From: Phoenix dactylifera | Lineage: Eukaryota; Streptophyta; Magnoliopsida; Arecales; Arecaceae | Length of the DNA stretch: 64,000 nucleotides | Direction of reading: 5' to 3' | Assembly (NCBI RefSeq): GCF_009389715.1 | Contig: NC_052399.1 | Span: 7,876,585-7,940,584 of the forward strand | In this document: positions 48,205-60,438 of the stretch, in pieces | Layout of the letters: each line of letters opens with the position of its first letter | Position numbering within the stretch: position 1 is the stretch's first letter | The notes under the pieces: generated by a model | The model's input: the letters and a program-made list of their open reading frames with translations, nothing else | What the model was told of the DNA's origin: nothing | Databases searched by the model: none | Translations under genes and position numbers: made by a program

Positions 48205-50037
48205 CTAACCACCTATCTCAATTATGCTGCATCCAGGTTCCTTCTTGTCCATCATCTTCTCTCCCTCTAAATCCCTCATTCGTGCTACATCTACCCACCG
48301 CCCTGCAAGGGCATAGGTGCTGGATAGAAGGATCGAGCCTGTCAGTTGCTCATCGCAGAGTGGTACCAAAGCCTGTTGTGCCATTTCTCCAAGCTCGATA
48401 TTTCCATGGATTTTGCATGCCGCAAGTAAAGCTCTCCATGCTACTGCATCCTCTTTCAAAGGAAGGCTCTTTATAAGCTCGTATGCCTCGTCCAACAACC
48501 CTGCCCTGCCCAAGAGATCAACCATACATCCATAGTGCTCCATCCTTGGAGATAACCCATACTCTTGAACCATTCTCTCGAACAATTCCTTCCCTGCCTC
48601 CACCAGTCCTCCATGACTACAAGCACTCAGAACTACCAAGAAGGTGACTTCATTTGGCTTCACTCCTTTCTCTTCCATCTCATAGAAGAGCTGGAGAGCA
48701 GCAGCTGTCCGGCCATTAACTCCAAAACCCAAGATCATGCTTGTCCATGCTTTCACGTCTCTATCTCGCATCCTATCAAAAATTTCAGTTGCCTTGTCAA
48801 GGCATCCACATTTCGAATACATATCCACAAACGCAGTTCCAAGAGTGGCATCCAGCTCCAGACGCTCCTCTTGGACATGCTCATGGATGTGCCGGCCTAT
48901 TGCCAGACCTCCAGAGGAGGCACAAGCTGAAAGCAATCCTACGAAGGTTGCTGCATCCGGCCTCACTCCTTCATACTTCATCTGGTGGACCAAAGCCAAG
49001 GATTCATCGACAAGTCCTCCTTTAGCATACCCATCCACCATGCAGTTGTACAGAACCAAATCCCTTCTCGGTATCACGTCAAAGACCTGTCTCGCGGCAC
49101 CCATGCATCCAGTTCTCGCGTACATCGTCACTATTGCCGTTGCCACATTCAAGTCCGAACAAAGCCCAACCTTCATGCAATACCCATGCAGCAATCCACC
49201 TCCGCGACCGCAGGCATCGGAGGAGGCGGAAAGAGCACTAACAATAGAAGCAGCATTGATATCATAACCACTGACGTGCATTTCCCTGAACAAACCCATC
49301 ACCTTTCCGGGCTGCGATATCTGGAGATACCCGCCAATGAGCGCACTCCAGGAGACTGCATCTCTTCTCTGAGGCATTTCATCGAACAACTGATGAGCCC
49401 CGGTTAGCCCGCCACAAGCGCAGTAGAAATGGATAAGGATGTTCCTTACGGTGAGGTAAAGCTGGAATCCAGACCTAAGGATGGACCCATGGAGTTGCCG
49501 GCCGGTCTCAAGGGCTAAACAACGGGCACATATCTTAAGGGTGGAGATAAAGGAGAACTGGTCCAAAGGGATCCCCTGGGCTTTGACGGACTTGAATAGA
49601 GGCAGGGCTTCCTGTACGGCTGGGTTGGGGGCAATGGAGTAGGCTCGGAGGACGGTGTTGTAGTTGAAGAGGTTGGGGGTGTGGATGCGGTCGAAGATGG
49701 AGCGCGCGTAGGGGGCGTCGAGGAGGGCGGCGGCGGCGAGGAGTTTGCTGGTGGCGAAGGGGAGGAGGTTGAGGCCGGTCTTGATCATGTGGGCATGGAT
49801 TTGGCGGAGTTGGGAGGTTTGCTTGCATGATTTGAGGAGCCTGGAGAGCAGGCTTTGGTGCTTCGGAGTGGGTTGGACGAGTGGCGGTGCAATTGGCATC
49901 ATCCACCATTTATTTGTAACACGACGCAGTTTTAGGTCCGTTTTCCGCTGCGGGCAGCCTGCAGTACATGGCCGATGCCGAGGGATTCGGATCGTCTCCA
50001 ATCTCTGGCTTCGAGTGGAGTGGTCTATCTTGGCCAT
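48205..50037 (-). CDS. Pentatricopeptide repeat protein, PLS class with E domain
   Basis: A single 610-codon exon. The first 45 residues are basic and poorly conserved. A second Met pair (residues 46-47, MMPIAPP, at 49902) is a plausible alternative start, after which a short presequence leads into KSCKQTSQLRQIHAHMIKTG. Repeats of P, L and S type fill most of the protein (VSWSALIGGYLQ, LYNCMVDGYAKGG, KAWTSMILGFGVNG, NEVTFLVVLSACSHGGLVEA). It ends with an E-type region (YGCMVDLLGRAG, AWRALLAACKIHGN, EPGCSIIEI). No DYW deaminase is present. Such proteins bind organelle RNA, commonly at C-to-U editing sites, and need partners when DYW is lacking. The frame is intact, unlike most multi-exon genes here. 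The target RNA and organelle cannot be told from the sequence. Confidence 0.93.
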   Translation of the reverse strand: MAKIDHSTRSQRLETIRIPRHRPCTAGCPQRKTDLKLRRVTNKWWMMPIAPPLVQPTPKHQSLLSRLLKSCKQTSQLRQIHAHMIKTGLNLLPFATSKLLAAAALLDAPYARSIFDRIHTPNLFNYNTVLRAYSIAPNPAVQEALPLFKSVKAQGIPLDQFSFISTLKICARCLALETGRQLHGSILRSGFQLYLTVRNILIHFYCACGGLTGAHQLFDEMPQRRDAVSWSALIGGYLQISQPGKVMGLFREMHVSGYDINAASIVSALSASSDACGRGGGLLHGYCMKVGLCSDLNVATAIVTMYARTGCMGAARQVFDVIPRRDLVLYNCMVDGYAKGGLVDESLALVHQMKYEGVRPDAATFVGLLSACASSGGLAIGRHIHEHVQEERLELDATLGTAFVDMYSKCGCLDKATEIFDRMRDRDVKAWTSMILGFGVNGRTAAALQLFYEMEEKGVKPNEVTFLVVLSACSHGGLVEAGKELFERMVQEYGLSPRMEHYGCMVDLLGRAGLLDEAYELIKSLPLKEDAVAWRALLAACKIHGNIELGEMAQQALVPLCDEQLTGSILLSSTYALAGRWVDVARMRDLEGEKMMDKKEPGCSIIEIGG

Positions 50038-50343
50038 TACGCCGATGACAAATGGCTATGATTGGAAGACTGTCCAGTCCAAAGTTGGGATCGTGTGATA
50101 GGATGGTGCCCTGGAAAGTTGTCCCACCCTGGCAACAGTTATCTTTAATCAGCCATGTTGTGCATGCAGGACACAATTGAAAGTTTCTATAATTTTCACT
50201 TGGTTACAGAACCTAAATCATATAATCTTGGGTTGCAGTTTATGTCTGTTGCAAAGTGGACATTAAGTGTGGGGCTCACGATACATCTCTGACTATGGGA
50301 TTTGGATGATTTATTTACCGGCTGTTTGAGGCACTGCAGGTTC
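50038..50343. other. Upstream region of the PPR gene
   Basis: Short intergenic stretch before the hAT-like MITE. No feature recognised. Confidence 0.4.
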
Positions 50344-50351
50344 AGTTGTGC

Positions 50352-50814
50352 CAGCGCTGTCAACGAGCCGAGCCGAGCTCTCTCGGGCTCCGCTCGGCTC
50401 GTTTCACAGAAGCTCAGGCTCGGGCTCGGGCTCGGGCTCGGTAACGAGCTCTATTTTGGGCTCGAGCTCGGACTTGCTTGGCAAAGCAAAGGCTCGGACT
50501 TGAGCTCGTAAAGCTCGTTTCAATTATGAGCTTTAGAACGAGCCCGAGCTCGGGCTCGAGCTCGGGCTCGTAATCGGGCTCGAGCTCGGGCTCGGACTCG
50601 ATAACAAGCTATTTTTCTCTATGTAATTAGATTTTTATGAATTATGGTGCTGAAATAAGATTTTTCAGTGGAAGACTAGAGCTCGTTTGGGCTCGTGAGC
50701 TGCTCGGGCTCGAGCTCGGGCTCGGGCTCGAGTGTAAACGAGCCTCATATTGGGCTCGAGCTCGGGCTCGTTTGACTACCGAGCCGAGCCCGAGCAGCTC
50801 GGCTTAACAGCCCT
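50352..50814. mobile_element. hAT-like MITE made of GCTCGG/GAGCTCG repeats
   Basis: The ends CAGCGCTGTCAA and TTAACAGCCCT (inverse AGGGCTGTTAA) form terminal inverted repeats, continuing into GAGCCGAGC-type sequence. Flanking octamers AGTTGTGC (50344-50351) and AGTCTTGC (50815-50822) agree at 6 of 8 positions, fitting an aged 8-bp hAT duplication. Most of the element is GGGCTCGAGCTCG simple-like repeat around a short AT-rich centre, with no coding capacity. Confidence 0.75.
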
Positions 50815-51007
50815 AGTCTTGCAGTGCCCCTCGCAATAGATCATTCTCCAGCTAAATCGGCCATGGTATGAGTTAGCGCCCAAAGGTATGAAACCTCCAA
50901 AAACCCCTTCCCCTCCTCACCCGGCAACCCTTCTCCTCCTCCTCCTCCTCCTCCTCCTCTCTCTCTCTCTCTCTAGTGCAATAGTGCTCTGAAAATCCTG
51001 TTTATAC

Positions 51008-51137
<130 letters not shown>

Positions 51138-51640
51138 TCACATATAACGGATATAACGGGTGTGAGTATTGTTCAAAAAGTTAGAAAGTAAAATAGACTG
51201 CAAAAGAGATAGGACAACAATAACGCGCGCAAACCACAAAGACCCCAAAAAAAAAAAAAAACAAAGCATCAGGGCTACATTGCAATAGTGCTCAGAAAAT
51301 CCTGATTGACATCTAGCTTTCTGCATCACTAATTTCCGGTACTTTAGATCAATGTCTAGACTCCACATTACCTGCTGGTGTTTCCCATGTCCCAATTTGA
51401 GTGCTTACACAGAGAACACACCATGGAGCCGCATAATAAACCAGGTAAGCATCTATTGGGGGCTGCCAGTGCAGTTGCAAAAATTTTGACTCAGAAATTG
51501 TTTCTACTTATCACCATACATGTTGCTCAACACATAATTCATGTTCTCATCAATATAAGGATCTACGAAAAGGATTGGGATTTCTTGCTAATGGTAGGTG
51601 ACTTACTCTTGGGAGTATGAGATTAAACTGGCATGCACTG

Positions 51641-54336
51641 CTACCTCCCACCAAAGGAGGTTAGATTACGCCCAATAGCTGGCTTCTCCTCCTTGTAAGG
51701 CTGGGTGGATGGATCAGTGAGACTAGGCAATCTCTGGACACTCCCTTTCCCTCTCCTGGCATTAGGGCCTATTACCTCTATCATGTATTTCCAACCATCT
51801 ACAGGCCTCCTTCGACTAAATATGTGAGTCTTGATGAAGCTAGCAATCTGCATTACAGCATCAAAAATTTGTAAGCACTGAGATACACAATGACGGTAAG
51901 ACATGACAAGTAGAAACACAAGTTCAGAGAGCAATTCTGAAGGGTGACATTGACCATGTCCGTTTCTAACAAAAGTCATGCAATGCAAAGAGAGACTTCA
52001 GATTGTAAATTATAAGATGATGAGGTTGATGGATTGCAGAGGCACAAAATATAGAGAGAATATGACAAAGCTTTTGATGATATTAAAAAAAAAAAAAATT
52101 CCGCTTAGAATCAAGATTATAGGGAAGATGGTTAACATATTGTGCACCTGGAATTTACAGAAAGCAATTCGGCGCTCAAATTCTTGCAGGAGGATATCTT
52201 CTTCCCTCTGTGATATTTCCCATATGCTCCCATCTTGGCTCCTAGATGTTGTTTCCCACCCATCAGGTTTAGTCTTAAACTCGGAAGTGCTAGGAATCTT
52301 GGAATCATTCAGGTCCATGTTACCAGCATCAAATATCCTACATGTCAATGGCAACAGCGAAAGGTTAGCAAGAATGCAAGCAAGCATGCCACTGCAGCAA
52401 AGATTTAGCAGACAGGAAAGCACTAATAATTCAGATAAACAAGAAGAGAAAAGAAGAATCAAAAGAAGGCTAGTGGACCTTGATTGCATGCAAGATACGA
52501 ACAAAATTACAAAAACCTAAATCCAAAAAACTAAAACAAATTTCCCACAAACTATGTAACATGCTCTAATGTGTTTCCAGTCTAAAATTGCCAGCTCTAA
52601 TTCATGAAAAGAAGGTTTTCAAGGCTAACTCGAAGCCTTTATGACAAGAAAAATTGAAATGCTTAAAAAACCATTAAAAAATTGCATCAGCAAGTTTAAT
52701 ACTAGTTAATTTAAATCAATCTTCAAAGCACCTGACACCCTGAAAGGATTCAAAGGGACCTTTAACTAATCTTTCTGGTTTCAGAATGGATACAATAAAC
52801 CCCAAGCGAACAAACACAACAGTCTTAGTTGCACATTGACATTTTCTGGCATATTTTGATTATCTCCATGCCTGAAAACATTATAGAACACTATATCAGT
52901 TCTAATAAGACATCATGAAGCAAAAGTGTTTGAAGAGAACTACTTTTTAATTGATTAGCTGCTAAAACATTGATGTAGCAACATCATCTCTTGCTTCATT
53001 TGAGTAGAAATTGTCTTTAAAGCACAAAACACACATGTTTTAGTTGCTTTCATGCGCTCAACCATGTAAACTGTCCATTCCTCTTATTTAATTTGTATAA
53101 AAAAGACACACTGGAGTAAACTAACCTGCATGCGCTTGATGGATTCTCAATGAAAAAAATCAGGGATGTATTGGTTGCAAGTCCCATGCAAATGATTATC
53201 AAATTACAAAGTCCAGTATATCTACATTCCTCTATAGAATTTTCACCAGACACAATTATCATTTATTTGTACAAGTTAATCTGATAGAAAAACCAAGAGA
53301 AGTCAATCAAAAGACAGCAGTGAGTAAGCTTAAAAACTTTACTTGTTCTGCAACCTCTATACTATGCGTTAATGCGTACACTAACATTAATCTCTACTGA
53401 ATACTTCAAACTTCATATATTCTGCCATATCCTACTTCACCAACAATTGCTAGGATTTAATTTCTCTAACAACTATAAGCCCAAAAATAAAAACTTAAGA
53501 TCAATCATTCAGTTATTGAACAAAACACTTTTTTTTTAGAGCAAGACTACTATAGAGTAGCCTAAAATTTAATTTCTATAAAATCCAAACAAAACTTTCA
53601 ATTCCCTCCTTTAGTTGTTGAATCAAAATTATATCCTTAACATAAACGAGTAGCCATAAGCGAAAATCTTAAGACCACTAAACTTCATGAATCAGAAACC
53701 AATTCTTGAAACTTGATCCCAAGGGAGTGAAACAATTACTATAACCATCAAATCTGAAATTTATTTTCAGTATCAGAGCACATACTCGGAGCAGGAATCA
53801 AGGAGGCGGTCGATGTCATCATTGGGATTGGAGCCCCCCACCTTGGCCTCCTCCATCTTCTCGATCTCCTTCATCCAAAGCCCGGCATGAATCCTCTGCT
53901 TCCTGACCCTATAATCATCTCCGGCCTTCTTGCTATTCTTCTCAACCCGCTCGAAGGCGCTACCCCCCTGCTGGAGCTTCTTGGCAGCCCGCCTCTCGCT
54001 CCATCGCTCGTCCATCTCGGCGACGAAGGCCTTGGTTTCGGCATCGATGTCAGAGGGGAGGCTGGCAGCGGCGGCGGAGGGCGAGATAGGGTCGGGCTCC
54101 CATGGGGCGCGATCCTTGGCGGAGGGGTCCTCCGGGAGCCAGGCCGTCTCCCAGGCGTCGTTCCAGTCGTCGTCGCCGGTGGCGGCGGACGAGGAGGGTG
54201 GTCGGGTGGAGAGAGGCCTTCGTCCTAGTACTGCTACTTCTCGGCTTAAGCAAGTAGGGGAGAAGGAGGAGGAGAAGGGAGGAGGAAGGCGGAGATGAGA
54301 TGGAGAGAAGGAGAGGAGACGTCTGAAGGAGTGCAT
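51641..54336 (-). CDS. Probable GAMETE CELL DEFECTIVE 1-like mitochondrial protein
   Basis: Minus-strand exons: exon 1 from 54336 to about 53782, exon 2 52337-52148, exon 3 51847-51641. The N-terminus (MHSFRRLLSFSPSHLRLPPP) is Arg/Ser-rich without acids, like a mitochondrial presequence. Then come DDWNDAWETAWLPEDPSA, a helical charged region (EMDERWSERRAAKKLQ, GLWMKEIEKMEEAK) and a basic C-terminal part (FSRRRPVDGWKYMIEVIG, PNARRGKGSVQRLPS). I recognise the DDWNDAWE and DGWKYMIE signatures as those of GCD1, needed for gametophyte and embryo development in Arabidopsis, from memory. The phase between exons 1 and 2 does not fit as read (exon 1 seems to end SEY at a GTGCTC donor). A small exon or a base error is likely. 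Biochemical function is unknown. Confidence 0.68.
52338..53781 (-). other. First intron of the GCD1-like gene
   Basis: AT-rich intron. I see no conserved frame, but a very short exon could hide here, since the flanking exon phases do not match. Confidence 0.5.
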
Positions 54337-54362
54337 GTCGAGTGTTTGAAGGAATGTTCAAA

Positions 54363-54866
54363 CGAATGGAAAAACGGGGACCGTATCCTCGCCTATGGTC
54401 TGCCGAGGGCCTCCTCTGTCGTCCATAAATTTTTGCTGGTTAATTTAAGACGAGCAGCGATTGCACGTGATTATAGTAAATAAGCATATTTTAGTATCGA
54501 AAAAATATTAAAAGATAAAAACAGTCATTATATACGGTAATATATGGGAGCTATGACAAAAGTTGGAAAGATGCAAGTAAAACCTATGTAAACGTTGAGG
54601 GTTGCAAGTGACGTTACTATGACTTCAGCCAAATTGCACTGCGTTATATGATTACCGGCATATGAATCCCATAGACTTCCTTCTTCTCTTAAAATACATG
54701 ACAGTCTCTACTAATTACACAGATTACCTGGATACCTTATGCCTTCGTGACAATCTCAACTCATCGAAAGAGTCACAATCTACCTTCTAGCACATCCATC
54801 AACAATGATACCGTCTGAAATCCAGAAAATCCCCAGCAATCAACTATGTTACCATCACACACCAGA
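54363..54866. other. Upstream region of the GCD1-like gene
   Basis: Promoter-proximal sequence of the minus-strand gene, becoming AT-rich. No further feature recognised. Confidence 0.4.
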
Positions 54867-54871
54867 TGAGA

Positions 54872-55348
54872 GCCTCGTTTGGTTCGCTCAAAGCATTTGT
54901 TCTCATAGGAATATGATTCATGAGAAACAGATTCCTAAAAAGAGGATGTTTGAAAAAATACTTTTGGCATGTTTGGTTGACCATAGAAAAGTGACAGGTT
55001 TATAAAGTGCTTATGTTTGGTTGATCATCCACTTTTCTAAAAAAGTTATGTGTAATTCCTATTATACCCTTAATAAAAATTAGGTCTTTAATGCTTTGGA
55101 TCAAATAAGGATCACTGAGGGCTTTTTGGAGAAAAAAAATAAAAATGTTTCGATTTCTGGATCACGAAAAAGTAACTTTTTTCATTTTTCTAATGGAAAA
55201 GACTTTCTCATAAAACGTGGAAATTATATTCCCACGGGAATACAACTTTTTCATCTCTCTTTTAAAAACTCCAACCAAACAAGAGACATCTCTTACTTTC
55301 CTGTTGACCACACTTTCTCCCCTTCTTTTTCCGCGAACCAAACGAGCC
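54872..55348. mobile_element. MITE-like element with TIR GCCTCGTTTGGTTCGC
   Basis: 54872-54887 (GCCTCGTTTGGTTCGC) and 55333-55348 (inverse GGCTCGTTTGGTTCGC) match at 15 of 16 bases. Inside are AT-rich, TTTGGTTGA-rich segments and CCAACCAAACAAGAGA near the right end, typical of plant PIF/Harbinger-like or hAT-like MITEs. No target duplication could be settled and no coding capacity is seen. Confidence 0.72.
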
Positions 55349-55632
55349 CTCGAGCTTCTTTGTTCCATTAAAAAAGATTGTTGATGATCTTCTTTCTCTT
55401 GCATCTCATATTCACTAATAATAACAAGGAATTATGAGCTTCAAAGTTGAGTCCAAGTATAGAAGTCGGAGGATTGTGCTAGGAAATCAGCTCACCTTGT
55501 ACACGAACATCCATAGAAGCGTCGATTGGGGTTTGCCTTTGTAATTGTAAAAGCAGACCGGATGCCTCGAAAATTGACAGTTATTGGAGACTAGGTTTGA
55601 ACGGCCTACTTGCACGAAGAATGGATATATGT

Positions 55633-57939
55633 ACCCATGTCATGTCCCCGACCCGAGATCGTGAGCCGGAGGTCACGGCAACCACCACACACTCATAAAA
55701 TTTCTCCTACAAGCATGGAAGGCAGTTCAACATGATATTATAAATATACAGCAAAACAATTTAAACTACTAATATGCAATCTTTATTTCATTAACTAACT
55801 CAACTTACAATATCTCACAATTCTAACATTAGTCTAAGGTAATACATTAATTTAAATAATCTAATTTAAAATAACTTGTACCATAGTTTTTCTAGTCGCT
55901 ATCCCATATTGAAAAATCTCGGGTCGAACTAATTCTTCATATTTATAAAAATAGTTAGAAATTGTATAATGAGCTAGATAGCCCAATAAGCAATGAATAC
56001 TTTAACTAGACAGTTCATATAATGACATAAAATATAAATATAATTTATGCTAAATCGATATAAAGACATAATCAATTTTGTTTCTAGAACACAAATCCAT
56101 GAAAAATCTATATCTTTCAAATATTCGTATATATAATCATAAATCTGAATCGAAACAAATCACATTTAACTCAACAGCCTTTAACATTGCCACACTTATA
56201 CTCTGTGGCAAGGTCAGAAACAGAACCATACTTATATCTTGCAGAGTGGGCCAAAATACCACACTTATAATCTATGGAGTGGTCCAGAATATTACATTTA
56301 TATCTTGTGTGGGGCCAAAATTCATAATAGTCAGAGTGTCGATGCATAACCCTCAATTGTCAGGGTTCAGAATATAGTCAGGTTGAGAGTTCAAATCTGA
56401 TACACATCAAAATTCTTTTTATAAAATAATAGTTATATCATAATCCAATCAAAATATACATAAATGATGTAAGAATAGTAAATAATTTAACAAGAGTCTG
56501 AAAAATATTACTCCAATTTATATATCTATTTTCATTCAATTCACCATCTCGTAAAATTCATAAATCACATATAAATTCATTAATAATTTATTCGATGTAA
56601 AAATACTATTATATAAATGAAGAATTTAGAAAAAGACATATCATTACTTACCTTACAAATGCAATCCAACTAATAGATCCAATTAATTTCGAAAATTCTT
56701 CTCATAGCCTAATATTCTAAAATTATACTTTACATTAGAATTTTATCATAATTATTTCAAAAATAAAAACTTTAAATTCCAACATCTTCATAGGGCTGAC
56801 CAAGCATAAGTGTCTAACATGCGAGTCGGCCTGATTAGGATGATTTCATCGAATTATGCTTAGACAAGGGCATAGATGGTTCAACGGAGTTCGGAGGTGA
56901 TCAAATCTAGCAGTGTTGGCAAAGACTAGGGTGGAGGCTGACATGTCGCCTGATGACCTTGGATCAGGACTCTTTACCGATCTAATATTACTGAGAATCG
57001 TACGTACGGAGTTCAATCAACCATAGAGGAAAAAAGTCCAGATAAAGAGAAAGACTTTGTGGAGAGAGAACAAGAGAGAGAAAGTGGGAAAGAGAGAGAA
57101 AAGAGAGCAGAGATAAGAGAGAGAAGCTGAACTTTCTCTTCTCTCTCTGTTTTGTTTTCTTTTTCTTTTTCTTTTTCTTTCTTTCCCCTCTTCTTCTTTA
57201 GCGAAATAGGGGAACTTCCACCCTAGTACCGAAACCACAATGTCAAAGGTTGTGGTAGTGTCTGTCAGCCAAAGGACCGACAGCTGAGCCGCCATGAACA
57301 CGGCCCTGGGTGGACCCTTCGCCACAGCATCTTCAACGATGGTGGTCAATTGGTATAGAAAAGAGGAGATAAAAAAAATCAAGAAGAGCAAGAAAAGATC
57401 CACATGAACTTGGCCTAGATCATGGCCAATTCCCTTGATCGACGGCTACAAGACCTCGGAGGTCTTGGGAGGGGGCGATCATCGGCCTATGTCGGCGGCC
57501 AACGACAATGAATAAGAAAAGGAGACAACCGAAATAGAGCACCCTATTTTGGATTGAACACTCAACAATTTGCCTAATAAAGATAGCAGCAGCTACAAAA
57601 CCTAAAAAAGAAAGAGAAGGAGGCGTAAGGCAATTACCTTGGTCCAGCGAGGTCGTCTGACGGCTTCTCTGGCAAAGATCCAAGGAAGAGACTCAGAAGA
57701 AGGAACTCGAGGTTGGTGGCGATGCTTAGAGGAATCGGTGATGGCTTCCAATAGAGGGGGAGGAGGATCTTAAATAGAAGAAATCCTAGTGTTCTAGATG
57801 AACTTGGATTGCCCTGAAAGTCTAGGATTCCACCGGGATCAGGAGAGGGAAGAAGACTCCGATCATGCTCAGCCATGCTAGCGGGCCCTGGCCTCTCAAG
57901 CCGGCCTATTGGCCCAAAGAGCTGTGCTATTACAACCCA
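55633..57939 (+). mobile_element. Solo LTR of Ty3/Gypsy type with 5-bp TSD
   Basis: The LTR runs 55638-57934 (2297 bp), starting TGTCATGTCCCCGACCC and ending GTGCTATTACA. It is flanked on both sides by ACCCA (55633-55637 and 57935-57939). The TGTCA-GTCCCCGACCC start and TTACA end are typical of chromovirus (Tekay/Del-like) LTRs as I remember them, and set the plus orientation. No gag-pol lies beside it, so it is most simply a solo LTR left by recombination. The minus-strand frames inside it resemble nothing. It includes a short tandem array at 56189-56322. Confidence 0.85.
56189..56322. repeat. Four diverged 32-36 bp tandem units inside the solo LTR
   Basis: Units start at 56189, 56225, 56258 and 56290 with the pattern CCACACTTATA-n-TGG-n-GGTCAGAA. 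The pattern looks like a tandemly amplified LTR segment. Confidence 0.8.
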
Positions 57940-59150
57940 ATCTCTAACTTCCTTCTAATTGGTACCAAATAGATAGTATCATTAGGAAGTGTCGCCATAA
58001 AATAGTATTTTAGTTCTAAAAATCTTACATAACCATCGTATCATGAAATTTCGTATGCCTAGATAAACAAAGACGAACAACAGGATCATACTAAACCACT
58101 TAATTTACTTTAGTGACCATTTTGAAACTTTTTATAGTTGAAAGGTACTAAGTGAAACTGGTCATAAATTGCAAGGGTATATAAGTAATTTTTGCATATA
58201 ATTTTATTTGAATTTTTGGTACAAAGATATGTGAGACACTTTTCCTGGATAGAGGAAATGGGCTACGCAAAGTGGTGTAGCTTTCCACCAATATCCCTAA
58301 TCTCCGGAATCTAATAAAGACAAAATTCGATCCCAAGCTAGTTTTCTGACTCATACAAAGATTTATTTTAAATCATGTCATGCCTTTAGGATTTAAAACA
58401 TTGTAACCTATTTGATGTCTTCTAGCAAATTTTAACAAACATGATGTACACTTATATGATTTGAATTTTATTTACGAGGCAAATAGGTTTCGATTCACAC
58501 CACAAAACACAATCTTAATCATGCTTAGGAGCTTCTCCAAGAAAATTGATTTAAATGGTTATCTTAGTCCACCTTATTATAGATTGTGAGCCCTGCCTTC
58601 TTCTTCCTTGAGAATAGAATGTGAAATTGTCGATGCACAATTGTGTTACTAAGAGTTTGACACTGAGTTAGTTAGTTTCTTAGAATTTGATCGCAGATGG
58701 CTAATGAATGCAAAATGGAGAGGTTATGCTTGGCTATAGACGTGGGTTCTCTGAATCCAAAGTATATTTGGTGAGAACGTTGTGGGTCAGGAAAATGAAG
58801 CCCAACAACTCCACAACTATAACTAATAATTATTTTCACTATAAATACTCCATATATCAATCCTGTTTTCTTCTTTCCATATTTATTTGGTAAGGATTAT
58901 TCCTTTTTTTTTTGTTAAGAACATTATACATAATATTGTTCATCATAGTTACATGCTATACTTAAATAACAGACAACTAGCATTCATGTGCAAGGTTAAG
59001 AATTTTTATATAATTAAAGAAGATGAATTAGAAATTTTTTATTTCGGTAGATTCTAGAAAAAAGTTGTTTTCTTACATGGTGGGATTAAAGAAAAATGGT
59101 TATTTTCATGATATGATGCATTCTTGATTTTTTTAGATTTTTAGAAGAGG
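57940..59150. other. Intergenic, no feature recognised
   Basis: AT-rich sequence with short open frames only, between the solo LTR and the LINE remnant upstream of RPS9. Confidence 0.5.
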
Positions 59151-59154
59151 TAGA

Positions 59155-59489
59155 GATTTGGTGCGGATAGGGTGCATCTTGAGGGAGACTCTTCTATCAT
59201 GATTGATTGAATTCAGAGAGAGGACCGGTATGGGTGTGGGCACTCGTTATTGTATAACATCTGTCGACTGGTGGGAGACTTGGATTACTTTCAGGCAATT
59301 CATGTCTTCAGAGAGGCCAATAGTGCGGCTGACTGGGTTGCCTCTTTTGTTGCTCGGCATTCTGGTGCAGTCTTGTGGACTACTGATTTAGCTATCCCTT
59401 CATGTTTACACTTTTTCTTTTTCTTAATTTTACTGGCTGTGCTTACACTATAGCTGTTTGAGCTGCCGTTGTATCGAAAAAAAAAAAAT
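59155..59489 (+). mobile_element. 5'-truncated LINE tail (end of RNase H plus poly-A)
   Basis: The translation shows LEGDSSIMID, a stop, IQREDRYGCGH, and in the next frame FREANSAADWVASFVARHSG, the end of plant L1 RNase H. A stop follows and then a run of A at about 59477-59488. Its tail differs from the one at 5583 and 47150, so it is another subfamily. Confidence 0.85.
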
Positions 59490-59502
59490 CAGTTTTCGTC
59501 AT

Positions 59503-59582
59503 TGGGCCGGCCTGTACTCCAGAGAAGCCGGGCCAGCCCAATGAGCCCATTAACAATGTAACAGGCCTGCGGTTAGGGTTTT
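59503..59582 (+). promoter_or_regulatory. RPS9 promoter: three site II elements and a telo-box
   Basis: TGGGCC at 59503-59508, AGCCCA (inverse TGGGCT) at 59535-59540 and 59544-59549, and TTAGGGTTTT at 59573-59582. Site II elements (TCP binding) together with a telo-box are the usual promoter pair of plant ribosomal protein genes. They lie 86-165 bp upstream of the RPS9 start codon. Confidence 0.85.
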
Positions 59583-59667
59583 AGTTTTCTGTAAAAGGCG
59601 GTAGCTTCCGTTTCTTAAATTTCCGGAGGCGAGGGCGGGAGCCAGCGAGGGAGAAGAAGAACCAGCC

Positions 59668-60438
<771 letters not shown>

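Noticed and set aside
53887-54298. Two plus-strand GC-rich open frames of over 110 codons
   Set aside because: Antisense shadows of the GCD1-like first exon, which has a presequence and conserved motifs on the other strand.
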